Origin: Gemmatimonadota bacterium
GTDB taxonomy: Bacteria > Gemmatimonadota > Gemmatimonadetes > Gemmatimonadales > GWC2-71-9
Direction: 5' to 3'
NCBI GenBank assembly: GCA_016713785.1
Contig: JADJOM010000003.1
Span: 887,501 to 951,500, forward strand
DNA: 64,000 bases
In this document: positions 42,775-54,750 of the stretch, one piece after another
Layout: the number at the start of each line of letters is the position of its first letter
Position numbering within the stretch: the stretch's first letter is position 1
The notes under the pieces: model-generated
Seen by the model: only the letters and a program-made list of their open reading frames with translations
The model's database searches: none
What the model was told of the DNA's origin: nothing
Translations under genes and position numbers: made by a program

Positions 42775-43263
42775 TTAGAGCTTGAGCTTCTTGAGGTCGT
42801 CCATCGTGAAGGGCGTCTTCCGGGCCTTCACCAGCTGGCGGACCCGGGCCACGTCGGCCACGGTCACCTTGGCCCCGGTGTTGCCCCAGTGGGTCCGTTC
42901 GTAGTTGATCGCGCCGGCGATCTGAGCGTCGGTCAGGCTCTCCCAGGGCGCCATGGCGCCGTTGTACACCTGCCCCTTCACCGTGGTGGGCCCCACCAGC
43001 CCCTTGAGGACGATCGCGATATGCGGGCCGCCCGGCCCATTGACGATCGTGGAGCCCGCCAGGGGTGGGAAGGTCTTGGGAATGCCCTGCCCGTTGGGCT
43101 GGTGGCACGCGCTGCAGATCTGGTAGTCGGCGGAGTCGGTCGCGACCGGGGCGCGCGGCGCCCCCGGCTGGTCCGGACGCGGGTCGCCGACCGCGCCGGC
43201 TCCTGCGCCGGCGGCGCCGAGGGCGGAGAGCAACGCCAGGGAGTGCAGACGGATACTGGACAC
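42775..43263 (-). CDS. Exported cytochrome c
   Basis: 162-aa mono-heme cytochrome c. A signal peptide (RLHSLALLSALGAAGAGAGA) precedes a heme site CSACH in the DYQICSACHQPNGQGIPKTF context. Later PPLAGSTIVNG and GAMAPWESLTDAQIAGAINY match the small cytochromes of c-type oxidase or dehydrogenase chains, with Met in GAMAPW as probable axial ligand. The start is GTG at 43261-43263, with AAGGAG 9 nt upstream; upstream in-frame residues are not signal-like. It stands alone between ridA and the chemoreceptor. Confidence 0.88.
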   Translation of the reverse strand: MSSIRLHSLALLSALGAAGAGAGAVGDPRPDQPGAPRAPVATDSADYQICSACHQPNGQGIPKTFPPLAGSTIVNGPGGPHIAIVLKGLVGPTTVKGQVYNGAMAPWESLTDAQIAGAINYERTHWGNTGAKVTVADVARVRQLVKARKTPFTMDDLKKLKL

Positions 43264-43400
43264 GGGCCGAGGCTCCTTGCAGTGGGTGGACCGGGACCGG
43301 GCGGCGGCCCCCGGCCGTGCCCTCCCGATGCAATGGTAATCGGCAGGTGTGAGGCGAATATGAAGGCCGCTGCAGGGTGGCCTGCCGCGGCCGGGTGCGC

Positions 43401-43431
43401 GACGGGCCACGCGGTCCTCGCGTGGCCCGTC
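43401..43431 (-). terminator. Perfect 13-bp hairpin after ridA
   Basis: GACGGGCCACGCG and its exact complement around GTCCT, 22 bp past the ridA stop. No T-tract. Marks the end of the fhs-ridA unit. The rest of the gap to 43263 holds only the cytochrome c leader. Confidence 0.65.
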
Positions 43432-43453
43432 CCCGGCGTGGGTGCGGCCGCCG

Positions 43454-43834
43454 CTACAGCGTGGCCACCACGTCGATCTCGACCCGCACCCCCCGGGGGA
43501 GGCCCGCCACGGCCACCGTGGAACGCGCCGGCTTGTGCTCCCCGAACGCCTGGGCGTACACCTCGTTCATGGCCGGGAAGTCCTGCATGTCCACCAGGAA
43601 CACGGTGGTCTTGACCACCTTCTGCAGGTCCGAGCCGGCGGCCGCCAGCACCGCCTGGAGGTTGGCCAGCACCCGTTCCGTCTGCTCCTTGATCCCCCCG
43701 CCCACGATCTCCATGGTGGCGGGATTGAAGGCGATCTGGCCCGCCGTGAACACCAGGCCGTTGACGATGGTGGCCTGGCTGTAGGGCCCGATGGCCCTGG
43801 GGGCCTGCTCGGTCGAGACGCACTGGATCGGCAT
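43454..43834 (-). CDS. ridA: RidA-family enamine/imine deaminase
   Basis: 126-aa YjgF/YER057c/UK114 protein. AIGPYSQATIVNGLVFTAGQ at the N-terminus, VVKTTVFLVDMQDFPAMNEV, and the active-site Arg in LPRGVRVEIDVVA. Hydrolyses reactive enamines such as 2-aminoacrylate formed by PLP enzymes. ATG at 43832-43834 overlaps the fhs TAA by 1 bp (TAATG). Several PLP lyases and aminotransferases in this window would give it substrates. Confidence 0.95.
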   Translation of the reverse strand: MPIQCVSTEQAPRAIGPYSQATIVNGLVFTAGQIAFNPATMEIVGGGIKEQTERVLANLQAVLAAAGSDLQKVVKTTVFLVDMQDFPAMNEVYAQAFGEHKPARSTVAVAGLPRGVRVEIDVVATL

Positions 43835-45507
43835 TAGAACAGTCCCTCGATGCGGCCGTCGGGGTGGACCCGGATGGCTTCCGCCGACGGCGTCTTGGAA
43901 AGCCCCGGCATGGTCATGATCTCGCCGGCGAGCGCCACCACGAAGCCGGCGCCGGCGGAGGGATAGACGTCCCGGATGTTGATCTTGAAGCCCTTCGGCC
44001 GGCCCAGCTTGGTGGGGTCGTCGCTGAAGGAGTACTGCGTCTTGGCGATGCACACCGGGGTGTTGCCGAGCCCCATGTCCTCGCACTGCGTGATCGACTT
44101 CTCGGCGGTGGGGGAGAAGGTCACGCCGTCGGCGCCGTAAATCTGGGTGGCGATGGTCTCGATCTTCTGCTTGATCGGCAGCGCGCTGTCGTAGATCGGC
44201 TTGAAGTCCGCCTTCCCCTCCGCCAGGGCCGCCAGCACCTCGTTGCCGACCGCCTCGCCGCCGGCGCCACCGCGGGCCCACACGTCCGACAGCGCGGCGC
44301 GGGCCCCCCAGGTCCGGGCCGCCGCGATCACGGCGTCCTGCTCCTCCACGGAATCGGAGAGGAACCGGTTCAGCGCCACGATCACCGGCACCCCGAATTT
44401 CTGCACGTTCTTCACGTGCGCCTCGAGGTTCACCAGCCCCCGCTGCAGCGCCGCCACGTCGGGGGTGCCCAGGGCATCCTTCTTGACGCCGCCGTGCATC
44501 TTGAGGGCGCGCACCGTGGCCACCACCACCGCCGCCTCCGGCTTGAGCCCGCCGAAGCGGCACTTGATGTCGAAGAACTTCTCCGCCCCCAGGTCGGCGC
44601 CGAAGCCGGCCTCCGTGAGGACGATGTCGCCCAGCGCGAGCCCGAGCTTGGTGGCCACGATCGAGTTGCAGCCGTGGGCGATGTTGCCGAAGGGCCCGCC
44701 GTGCACCAGCGCCGGGCCGCCCTCCAGGGTCTGCACCAGGTTCGGCAGCATGGCGTCCTTGAGCAGCAGCGTCATGGCGCCGCTCGCCTTGAGGTCGCCG
44801 GCGCGGATCGGCTTCTTGTCCCGGGTGATCCCCACGATGATCCGGGCCAGCCGCTGCTCCAGGTCGGGGAGGTCGGTGGCCAGGCAGAGGATCGCCATGA
44901 TCTCGCTGCCCGGCACGATCACGAACCGCTCCTCGCGGCTCGGCCCCCCGTTGAGCCCGCCCAGCCCGGTGATGATCGAGCGCAGCGCGCGGTCGTTCAT
45001 GTCGATGGTGCGGGGCCAGCTGATCCGGCGGGTATCGAAGCCCAGCGCGTTGCCATGATGGATGTGATTGTCCAGCATGGCGGAGAGCAGGTTGTGCGCC
45101 GAGGTGATGGCGTGGAAGTCTCCGGTGAAGTGCAGGTTGATCTCGTCCATCGGGACCACCTGCGCGTACCCGCCGCCCGCCGCCCCGCCCTTCACGCCGA
45201 ACACCGGCCCGAGCGAGGGCTCGCGGATGGCCACCACCACCTTCTTGCCCAGCTTCCGGAGCGCCTGGGCCAGCCCCACCGTCACCGTGGACTTGCCCTC
45301 CCCGGCGGGGGTCGGGTTGATGCCCGAGACGAGGACCAGCCGTCCCTTGGGCGAGCGCCGGGCGATGGCCTCGGGCGTGATCTTGGCCTTGTAGCGGCCG
45401 TAGGGGAGGATCTCGTCGGGGCCCAGGCCGATTTCGGCGGCGACCTCGGCGATGGGACGGAGCTTCGCGGCCTGGGCAATCTCGATATCGGTCGGGACGG
45501 TGGACAT
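43834..45507 (-). CDS. fhs: Formate-tetrahydrofolate ligase
   Basis: 557-aa ATP-dependent synthetase making 10-formyl-THF. P-loop NPTPAGEGKSTVTVGLAQAL, GGAAGGGYAQVVPMDEINLH, PALVHGGPFGNIAHGCNS and a C-terminal MPGLSKTPSAEAI all fit. The ATG at 45505-45507 has GGGGAAG about 13 nt upstream; the frame runs 62 codons further but that part is low-complexity. One-carbon units from FtcD and serine could pass through this pool. Terminal part of an operon with ridA. Confidence 0.96.
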   Translation of the reverse strand: MSTVPTDIEIAQAAKLRPIAEVAAEIGLGPDEILPYGRYKAKITPEAIARRSPKGRLVLVSGINPTPAGEGKSTVTVGLAQALRKLGKKVVVAIREPSLGPVFGVKGGAAGGGYAQVVPMDEINLHFTGDFHAITSAHNLLSAMLDNHIHHGNALGFDTRRISWPRTIDMNDRALRSIITGLGGLNGGPSREERFVIVPGSEIMAILCLATDLPDLEQRLARIIVGITRDKKPIRAGDLKASGAMTLLLKDAMLPNLVQTLEGGPALVHGGPFGNIAHGCNSIVATKLGLALGDIVLTEAGFGADLGAEKFFDIKCRFGGLKPEAAVVVATVRALKMHGGVKKDALGTPDVAALQRGLVNLEAHVKNVQKFGVPVIVALNRFLSDSVEEQDAVIAAARTWGARAALSDVWARGGAGGEAVGNEVLAALAEGKADFKPIYDSALPIKQKIETIATQIYGADGVTFSPTAEKSITQCEDMGLGNTPVCIAKTQYSFSDDPTKLGRPKGFKINIRDVYPSAGAGFVVALAGEIMTMPGLSKTPSAEAIRVHPDGRIEGLF

Positions 45508-45632
45508 GGCGGGCGGGCTTCCCCTGGGAGAAGTGTGGGAGTCGCGGTGCGCGGACGCCCCGGCTCTGGGCCAAGGGTCATCCGAGGGAACGTAGGCCTC
45601 AATCGATGAACGGGACGTGAACCCCGTCGCGG

Positions 45633-46400
45633 TCAGCCGCTCACGCGTGGGCCGAACACCCGGGCGGCGTTGGCGCCGGTCTCCGCGAGGCACTGGTCCA
45701 GCGACACGCCCCGCACCGCGGCCACGCGCGCGGCGGTGTCCCGGACGAACGCCGGCTCGTTCCGCTGGCCCCGGTGCGGCACCGGGGCCAGGTACGGGGC
45801 ATCGGTCTCGACCAGGATCCGGTCGGCCGGGACGGCGGTGAGCAGGTCGTCCCGCCCCCAGTTCCGGAAGGTGACCATGCCGCTGAAGGACACATAGTGC
45901 CCATCCGCGAGGGCGCTCCGCAAGAGGCCGGGGCCGCTGGAGAACGAGTGCAGGATCGCCGTGGCCTGGGGGTGGTTCCGGAGAATCGCGGCGATGTCCT
46001 CGTCCGCGTCCCGGGCGTGGATCACCGCCGGCCGTCCCGCCGCGGCAGCCAGCCCGAGTTGTGCCTCGAACACGGCCTGCTGGACCGCCCTGGGGGAGTG
46101 GTCGTAGTGGTAGTCGAGCCCCATCTCCCCCGCCGCGACCACCCGCGGATCGGCCAGCGCCGCCCGCAGCCAGGCCTCGGTCTCGGCCGTCCAGCTGGCG
46201 GCCTCATGGGGGTGCAGCCCCGCCGTGGCCGAGAGCCCGGGGTGGGCCTCCACCAGCGCGAGGGCCCGGGCGGCGGCAGCCGGCGATTCGCCGATCACCA
46301 CCACGTGCCCCACCCCCGCCGCCCGCGCCCGCTCGAGCACCCCCGCCACGTCGGCGGCGAACGGCTCCGCCCCGAGGTGGCAGTGGGTGTCGATCAGCAT
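45633..46400 (-). CDS. TatD-family metal-dependent deoxyribonuclease
   Basis: 255-aa TIM-barrel hydrolase. MLIDTHCHLGAEPFAADV supplies the first metal His pair, GEMGLDYHYD the Glu, PAVIHARDADEDI and TAILHSFSSG the later His, and LVETDAPYLAPVPHRG the Asp. TatD proteins are 3'-5' DNA/RNA exonucleases implicated in oxidative repair and quality control. It starts 7 bp after the secF stop, so it is probably co-transcribed with secDF. Confidence 0.94.
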   Translation of the reverse strand: MLIDTHCHLGAEPFAADVAGVLERARAAGVGHVVVIGESPAAAARALALVEAHPGLSATAGLHPHEAASWTAETEAWLRAALADPRVVAAGEMGLDYHYDHSPRAVQQAVFEAQLGLAAAAGRPAVIHARDADEDIAAILRNHPQATAILHSFSSGPGLLRSALADGHYVSFSGMVTFRNWGRDDLLTAVPADRILVETDAPYLAPVPHRGQRNEPAFVRDTAARVAAVRGVSLDQCLAETGANAARVFGPRVSG

Positions 46401-46406
46401 CCGGCC

Positions 46407-47381
46407 CTAGGCGCCGACCGGCTGCCGGGGTTCGCCCGCCGCGCGGGCCGCCTGCTTGACGCCGCGGGCATCGGCGCCCGGCCACTTGCGCTCGATGGCC
46501 ATCAGCGCCGGCGCCGCGATGTAGATCGACGAGAAGGTGCCGGTGAAGACGCCGAAGAACATCACCAGCGCGAAGGGCCGGATCACGTCACCGCCAAACA
46601 CGGACAGGGCGGTCAGCGTGGCCAGGGTGGTGCCGTGGGTCAGGATGCTCCGCGGCAGGGTCTCGTTCACCGACCGGTTGAGGATGTCGGCGAAGTGGTC
46701 CCGCTTGTACTTGTGCAGGTTTTCGCGGACCCGGTCGAAGATGATGATCGTGTCGTTGAGGGAGTACCCCACCATCGAGAGCACGGCGCCCACCACCACC
46801 AGGCTCACCTCGAGCCGCATCAGCGCGATGAAGCCGATGGTGAGGACGATGTCATGCGCCGTGGCCACGATGGCCGCGAGCCCGAACCGCCACTCGAAGC
46901 GGTACGCCAGGTACGCCAGCACCGCCAGGAAGCTGTACATGATGGCCAGCAGCGCCTTGCTGCGCAGCTCGCCGCCCACCTTGGGACCCACCGCGTAGGT
47001 CTTCCGGATGGTGTACGTCCCGCTGCCCAGGACCTGGTCGAGCGCGCCCCCCACGGCGCTGGCGGTGGCCTGGGTATTGTCAGCGTCCGTCCCCGCCTTG
47101 GCGGTCCGGGCCCGGATCAGGAACTCGCCCGGCGTGCCGGTGGTCTGGATCTCGGCGCCGCTGATGCCGCTGGCGTCGAGGGCGCCGCGGATGGCGCCGA
47201 CGTTGGCGCCCGGCTCGGCCTGGACCTGCACCAGGGTGCCGCCGGTGAACTCGATGCTGTAGTCGAACCCGAACCCGAGCATGGCCACGAGGGTGAGCGC
47301 GAACAGCGCCCCGGTCACGCCGTAGGCGATCTTCCGGTAGCCGATGAAGTCGTAGTTGGCGTTGGCGAAGAAGCGGATCAT
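46407..47381 (-). CDS. secF: Protein translocase subunit SecF
   Basis: 324-aa inner-membrane subunit of SecDF, which uses proton motive force to pull exported proteins. TM1 near 18-35 is followed by DYSIEFTGGTLVQVQ, the periplasmic P4-like domain, and five more helices with MVGYSLNDTIIIFDRVRENLH, the conserved Asn-Asp site. The ATG overlaps the secD stop by 1 bp. Confidence 0.97.
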   Translation of the reverse strand: MIRFFANANYDFIGYRKIAYGVTGALFALTLVAMLGFGFDYSIEFTGGTLVQVQAEPGANVGAIRGALDASGISGAEIQTTGTPGEFLIRARTAKAGTDADNTQATASAVGGALDQVLGSGTYTIRKTYAVGPKVGGELRSKALLAIMYSFLAVLAYLAYRFEWRFGLAAIVATAHDIVLTIGFIALMRLEVSLVVVGAVLSMVGYSLNDTIIIFDRVRENLHKYKRDHFADILNRSVNETLPRSILTHGTTLATLTALSVFGGDVIRPFALVMFFGVFTGTFSSIYIAAPALMAIERKWPGADARGVKQAARAAGEPRQPVGA

Positions 47382-49030
47382 CAGATGCTCAGGGTGGCCA
47401 TGGCCGGCTTGCGATCAAGCCAGACCATGTAGAAGGTACGGGTGACGAACACCGCGGTGATCATCGAGCAGATGATGCCGATGGTCAGCGTCACCGCGAA
47501 GCCCTTCACCGGGCCGGTGCCGAACTGGAACAGGAACAGCGCCGTCATCACCGTGGTGACGTTCGAGTCGACGATGGCGTTCATGGCGTGCTTGAAGCCC
47601 TCCTCGATCGACAGCCGGACGGTCTTGCCCAGGGCGAGTTCCTCCCGGATGCGCTCGAAGATCAGCACGTTCGCGTCGACCGCGATGCCGATCGAGAGGA
47701 TCAGGCCGGCCAGGCCCGGCAGCGTCAGCGTGGCGCCGATCATGGCCAGCGCCCCGAACGACAGCAGGATGTAGCAGGCCAGCCCCGCCACGGCCAGCGC
47801 GCCGCTCATCCGGTACACCACCAGCATGATCAGGACCACCAGGGCCGTCCCCACCAGCCCGGCCAGCAGGCCCGAGTTGATCGAGTCCTCGCCCAGGCTC
47901 GCGCCCACCTGGAACTCCTCCACGATCTTGAGCGGCACCGGCAGCGCGCCGGCCCGCAGGGTCAGCGCCAGGTCGCGCGCGTCCTGGAAGGACTTGCCCG
48001 CGAGGGTGATCTGCCCGCGGCGCTCGATCCGCTCCTGGATCACCGGCGGCCGGCCCTGCACCCGGTCGTCGAGGATGATCGCCATGTAGTTGCCGACGTT
48101 CTTGCCGGTGCCCTCGCCGAAGTCCCGGGCGCCCTTGCGGTCGAGCTCGAAGGTGACGATCGGGCCGCTGGTGAGGGGGTCGATGTCTTCCTTGGCGTCG
48201 ACCAGGTTGGTGCCGGTGACGATCGGCCGGTCCTCCAGCACGTACAGCGAGCGGAAGCTCTTGGCCCCCACGCTGACCGCCTGCGCCGCCCAGCGGAACT
48301 CGTAGCGTCGCGGGAACAGCGTCCGCACGTCGGGCAGGTTGAGCAGGCTGTCGGCCCGCGCCACCGCGCCCTCCTCCACCAGGTACTCGCCGGGGGTGAG
48401 CTCGTACCCGGCCGAGCTGCCCGCCAGCACCAGGGTGGAGAGCGCGCCCCCCGTGACCGGCGCGGTGTCCGCCGCGGCCTCGGGCTGGGCGCTGTCCCCC
48501 TGCAGCAGCTGGGTGACGGCCGTAGCCGGCGCGGCGGCGCCCGCCACCGCCTGGACCCCGAGCCGCTGCAGCGCCCGGTCCATCGCGGGCAGCGCCTTGT
48601 CGAGCGCCTGCGACCGGTCGGTGATGCGGAACTCGAGGAAGGCGCTCTTCTGCACGATCGCCTTGGCGCGGGCGGGCTCGGTGATCCCGGCCAGCTCCAC
48701 CACGATCCGGTCCTCCCCCTGCTTCTGGATGAGCGGCTCGGTCACGCCGAACTCGTCGATGCGCTTGCGCAGGACGGTGAGGGCGAGGTCGATGTCCCGG
48801 ACCGGGTCCGCGGAGACCCGCTTGGACTGGTCGAGCTCGAGCCCCAGGTGCATGCCGCCCTGGAGGTCGAGGCCGCGCTTGAGCGGCACCCGCTTGACGA
48901 CGGTATCCCGGATGATGCCATCCGCGCCGCGCTCGCGCTGGGTGACCTCCCGCGGGATCAGCGAGACGGCCGAGGCGATGAGCATGGCGGCGATGAGGCC
49001 GAGCCGGGTCCTGAGATTCGTGACGATCAT
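47381..49030 (-). CDS. secD: Protein translocase subunit SecD
   Basis: 549-aa partner of SecF. TM1 at the N-terminus, then LKRGLDLQGGMHLGLELD, a periplasmic P1-type domain with VTEPLIQKQGEDRIVVELAG, a 100-residue less conserved insert (about 170-270) and a C-terminal RND-type half with LILSIGIAVDANVLIFERIR. Length is normal for SecD without fusion. It begins 6 bp after ribF, inside the long informational operon. Confidence 0.97.
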   Translation of the reverse strand: MIVTNLRTRLGLIAAMLIASAVSLIPREVTQRERGADGIIRDTVVKRVPLKRGLDLQGGMHLGLELDQSKRVSADPVRDIDLALTVLRKRIDEFGVTEPLIQKQGEDRIVVELAGITEPARAKAIVQKSAFLEFRITDRSQALDKALPAMDRALQRLGVQAVAGAAAPATAVTQLLQGDSAQPEAAADTAPVTGGALSTLVLAGSSAGYELTPGEYLVEEGAVARADSLLNLPDVRTLFPRRYEFRWAAQAVSVGAKSFRSLYVLEDRPIVTGTNLVDAKEDIDPLTSGPIVTFELDRKGARDFGEGTGKNVGNYMAIILDDRVQGRPPVIQERIERRGQITLAGKSFQDARDLALTLRAGALPVPLKIVEEFQVGASLGEDSINSGLLAGLVGTALVVLIMLVVYRMSGALAVAGLACYILLSFGALAMIGATLTLPGLAGLILSIGIAVDANVLIFERIREELALGKTVRLSIEEGFKHAMNAIVDSNVTTVMTALFLFQFGTGPVKGFAVTLTIGIICSMITAVFVTRTFYMVWLDRKPAMATLSI

Positions 49031-49036
49031 GCCTGT

Positions 49037-49990
49037 CTATGCGTGTGACGCGCGGCTCTTGTCCATCTGGGGACCGTGCCGGGTGAGCGCGTCGAGTGCC
49101 CGATGCCGGTCCCGTTCGAGTTGGGTCCTCAGCTCCGCGACCGAACCGAATCGCTCGACGTCGCGCAGCCGTTCCAGCCACTCCACCCGCACCCACTGGC
49201 CGTACAGGTCGGCGTCCACCCCGAAGAGGTGCACCTCCACCGACCGCCGCGACTCCCCGAACGTGGGCCGGGGACCCTGATTGAGCATCCCGCCCGCCAC
49301 CCCGCCGGCCCACTCCACCCGCGCGGCGTACACGCCGTCGGGCGGCAGCAGCTTCCGCTCCGGGTACTCCCCGACGTTGATCGTGGGGATCCCGAGCGTC
49401 CGGCCCCGTCCCTCACCCCGCACCACCCGCCCGCTCAGGGTGTACGGCCGCCCGAGCAGCCGTGCCGCGGTGGCGAGGTCTCCGCCCGCCACGGCCCGCC
49501 GGATGGCGGTGCTGGAGATCGCATGGCCCCCCTGGGCCACCACTCCCACCACGTCCACCACGAACCCGTCGGTGGCCCCCAGCCGGCGCAGGGTGTCGAC
49601 ATCGCCGCTGCGGCCGCGCCCGAAGGCGTGGTCGTGCCCGATCACCAGTTCCCGCATCCCGCAGCGCGCGATCAGCACCTCGCGGACGAACTGCTCCGGG
49701 GTGTAGTTGGCCAGCGCCCGGTCGAACCGCAGGAACACCGCGTAGTCGAGCCCGGTCAAGGCAAGCGCCTCGCGCCGCTCGGGCCCGGTGGTCAGCAGCG
49801 CCGGCGCCGCCTGCGGGTTCACCACCTCGAGCGGGTGCGGGTCGAAGGTCACCAGCACGCTCTTGCGGCCCGCCGCGCGGGCCCGGCCGGTGATCTCCTC
49901 GAGCACCGCCAGGTGGCCCCGGTGCACCCCGTCAAAGGTCCCGACGGTGACCACGGTGCCCTCGGGATGCGGCGGCAGCAGCGGCGCCAT
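49037..49990 (-). CDS. ribF: Bifunctional riboflavin kinase / FAD synthetase
   Basis: 317 aa. N-terminal adenylyltransferase with VGTFDGVHRGHLAVLEEITG and RELVIGHDHAFGRGRSGDV; C-terminal flavokinase with GRTLGIPTINVGEY. Makes FMN and FAD. The ATG overlaps truB's stop by 1 bp. The truB-ribF neighbourhood is widespread in bacteria. No FMN riboswitch is visible upstream. Confidence 0.97.
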   Translation of the reverse strand: MAPLLPPHPEGTVVTVGTFDGVHRGHLAVLEEITGRARAAGRKSVLVTFDPHPLEVVNPQAAPALLTTGPERREALALTGLDYAVFLRFDRALANYTPEQFVREVLIARCGMRELVIGHDHAFGRGRSGDVDTLRRLGATDGFVVDVVGVVAQGGHAISSTAIRRAVAGGDLATAARLLGRPYTLSGRVVRGEGRGRTLGIPTINVGEYPERKLLPPDGVYAARVEWAGGVAGGMLNQGPRPTFGESRRSVEVHLFGVDADLYGQWVRVEWLERLRDVERFGSVAELRTQLERDRHRALDALTRHGPQMDKSRASHA

Positions 49991-50859
49991 CAGCTCGCCG
50001 ACTCCAGCACGACCTCCGGCTGGAACGCCCCGCCCTGCAGCCGGCCCACCGCCACAAGCCGCTCGCCGGGCGCAACCGCCGCCACCGGCCCATCCGCCGC
50101 CGCTCCCAGCTCCAGCTCCCGCACCGCCTGCCCGAAGCCCAGGGCGCGCGCGGCGGCCTCCGACACGTCGACCCGCGGCAGGTGGCCGAGCACCGCCAGC
50201 GGCGACCGCAGCGCGGCCGGCGTCAGCTGTTCCAGCGTCACCGCGTCCCGGACCGACAGTGCCCCGATGGCCTCCCGGCGGAGTGCTGTCAGGTGGGCGC
50301 CCGTCCCCAGCGCTTCCCCGAGCTCACGCGCCAGCACCCGGACGTAGGTTCCCGCGCTCACGGTGGTCCGGAACTGGAGCTCGGGGTAGGCATACCGGAC
50401 CAGCTCCAGCGTCTGCACCACGATCGGCACCTCGGCCAGTTCCACGGTCTCACCCCGGCGGGCCCGCGCATAGGCGCGCTCACCCGCCACGTGCTTGGCG
50501 GAGTAGGCCGGCGGCCGCTGTCCCCGCGCCCCGGTGCCCGCGGCGAGCACCCGCTGGACGTCCGCGAGGCCGGGCATCGTCGCCGGCGCCGCCGGCGGGC
50601 CCAGGGGCTCGCCCGTCGCATCGTCGGTGGTGGTGGCGCCGCCCAGCCGCGCCGTGGCCAGGTACGTCTTGGCCTGCTGCTCCACGAACCGCGCCAGGCG
50701 GGTGGCCCGGCCCACCAGGACCACCAGCAGCCCGGTGGCAAAGGGATCGAGGGTCCCGGTGTGGCCCACCGCGCGGGTGCCGAGCACCCGCCGCACCCGG
50801 GCCACGACGTCGTGGCTGGTCAGCCCGGCGGGCTTGTCGAGCAGCAGCGCGCCGGTCAG
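49990..50859 (-). CDS. truB: tRNA pseudouridine-55 synthase, apparent CTG start
   Basis: 289 aa from CTG. TruB converts U55 of the tRNA T-loop to pseudouridine. GHTGTLDPFATGLLVVLVGR has the catalytic Asp. The conserved opening (LLLDKPAGLTSHDVVARV) lies upstream of the first ATG/GTG/TTG. In that frame a stop occurs at 50881-50883 and no standard start follows before the motif; a CTG (50857-50859) overlaps rbfA's TGA as CTGA with GAGGAG 8 nt upstream. Starting at the GTG at 50803-50805 would delete the KPxGxTS motif, so the CTG is preferred. Confidence 0.92.
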   Translation of the reverse strand: MTGALLLDKPAGLTSHDVVARVRRVLGTRAVGHTGTLDPFATGLLVVLVGRATRLARFVEQQAKTYLATARLGGATTTDDATGEPLGPPAAPATMPGLADVQRVLAAGTGARGQRPPAYSAKHVAGERAYARARRGETVELAEVPIVVQTLELVRYAYPELQFRTTVSAGTYVRVLARELGEALGTGAHLTALRREAIGALSVRDAVTLEQLTPAALRSPLAVLGHLPRVDVSEAAARALGFGQAVRELELGAAADGPVAAVAPGERLVAVGRLQGGAFQPEVVLESAS

Positions 50860-51215
50860 TCCCCGCGCTCCTCGTGCAGCTCACTCAGGATCTGGTTGAT
50901 CCGCGCCGAGTGCTCCTGCCCCCGGTCCAGCTCGAAGCGCAGCTCCGGGACGATCCGGACCGACAGCGCCTGTGCCACCAGCTTGCGCAGGTACCCCGCG
51001 GCGCTGCCCAGGCCCTCCAGGGCGGCGTCACGTTCGGCGTCCTCACCCATGATGCTCACCCGGATCGTGGCGACCGCCAGGTCGTTGGTCACCCGCACCT
51101 CGGTGACCGTGACGAAGCCGATCCGGGGATCGCGCAGCTCGGTGAGGAGCGCGTCGGCGACCACCTGCCGGATCGTCTCCCCCACCTGGTCGGGGCGCCG
51201 CTTCGGGCCCCTCAC
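50856..51215 (-). CDS. rbfA: 30S ribosome-binding factor A
   Basis: 119-aa KH-like protein that aids 16S 5'-end maturation. RRPDQVGETIRQVVADALL then LRDPRIGFVTVTEVRVTNDL and YLRKLVAQALSVRIVPELRF are typical. The start is GTG at 51213-51215, overlapping the DUF503 stop as GTGA; the longer upstream frame is Gly/Arg-rich and non-coding. Its own stop overlaps truB's CTG. Confidence 0.95.
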   Translation of the reverse strand: MRGPKRRPDQVGETIRQVVADALLTELRDPRIGFVTVTEVRVTNDLAVATIRVSIMGEDAERDAALEGLGSAAGYLRKLVAQALSVRIVPELRFELDRGQEHSARINQILSELHEERGD

Positions 51216-51493
51216 GCCGTGCCCCGCTCCGTCATCATGATGCGCACCCCGTCCGCCGCCTCGATCAGCCGGTCCGCCTCGCGGAGGATCTCCTCCACGA
51301 CGCGCCGGTCGCTGCCCACCGCGGCGCAGGCCAGCCCCGCCCGCTGCCACAGCTCCTGGTGCTCCACCTCGGCCACGCTCACGTTGAGCCTGCGCCGCAG
51401 GTCCGCCTTGAGCGACTGCAGGATCGACCGCTTGTCCTTGAGGGAGTGACACCCCTCGAGGTGGAGGTCCCAGGTCTGGGTCAGCGCGTGCAT
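51212..51493 (-). CDS. DUF503 (YlxP-like) protein
   Basis: 93 aa. DLHLEGCHSLKDKRSILQSL is the DUF503 signature, followed by VSVAEVEHQELWQRAGLACA. The family sits between infB and rbfA in many genomes and is thought to link to ribosome assembly, but its activity is unknown. Start ATG, 56 bp after infB. Confidence 0.92.
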   Translation of the reverse strand: MHALTQTWDLHLEGCHSLKDKRSILQSLKADLRRRLNVSVAEVEHQELWQRAGLACAAVGSDRRVVEEILREADRLIEAADGVRIMMTERGTA

Positions 51494-51549
51494 GGGCTAG
51501 CCTACGCGCCGACGCCCCGGTGCGGTCCCCGGCCGGTCACGATCCCGTC

Positions 51550-54414
<2,865 letters not shown>

Positions 54415-54750
54415 TCACGCCTCCCTGTGGGCTTCGCCATGACCCGCCTGTGCGAGTCCCTGGACGAGCGCCCGGTCCAACACGCCGGCGACCATGATGG
54501 CGGGCCGTCCCAGCCGCGCCCCGATCGCCTCCGCGGCCGGCCCGGTGAAGAGGGGGATCCCTTTCGCCCGGGCCAGTCGCACCACCTTGTCCCTCGCCCG
54601 CGGACTCGCGTCCGCCGCGACGACCACCCCACACACCCGCCCCGCCTGCAGGGCGGTCCGGACGCCCTCCACCCCGAGCACCACCGTGCCGGCCCGGAGG
54701 CCGAGCCCGAGCAGCCGGAGCAGCGGCTCAGCGGGCGGCGTCGTCTCCAC
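54415..54750 (-). CDS. L7Ae-family RNA-binding protein (YlxQ-like)
   Basis: 111 aa. LLRLLGLGLRAGTVVLGVEG at the N-terminus, CGVVVAADASPRARDKVVRL and GIPLFTGPAAEAIGARLGRP match YlxQ. It likely binds kink-turn RNA. It overlaps the nusA 3' end by 23 bp; the GTG start at 54748-54750 is weakly supported. The YlxR (DUF448) gene often found at this spot is absent. Confidence 0.85.
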   Translation of the reverse strand: METTPPAEPLLRLLGLGLRAGTVVLGVEGVRTALQAGRVCGVVVAADASPRARDKVVRLARAKGIPLFTGPAAEAIGARLGRPAIMVAGVLDRALVQGLAQAGHGEAHREA

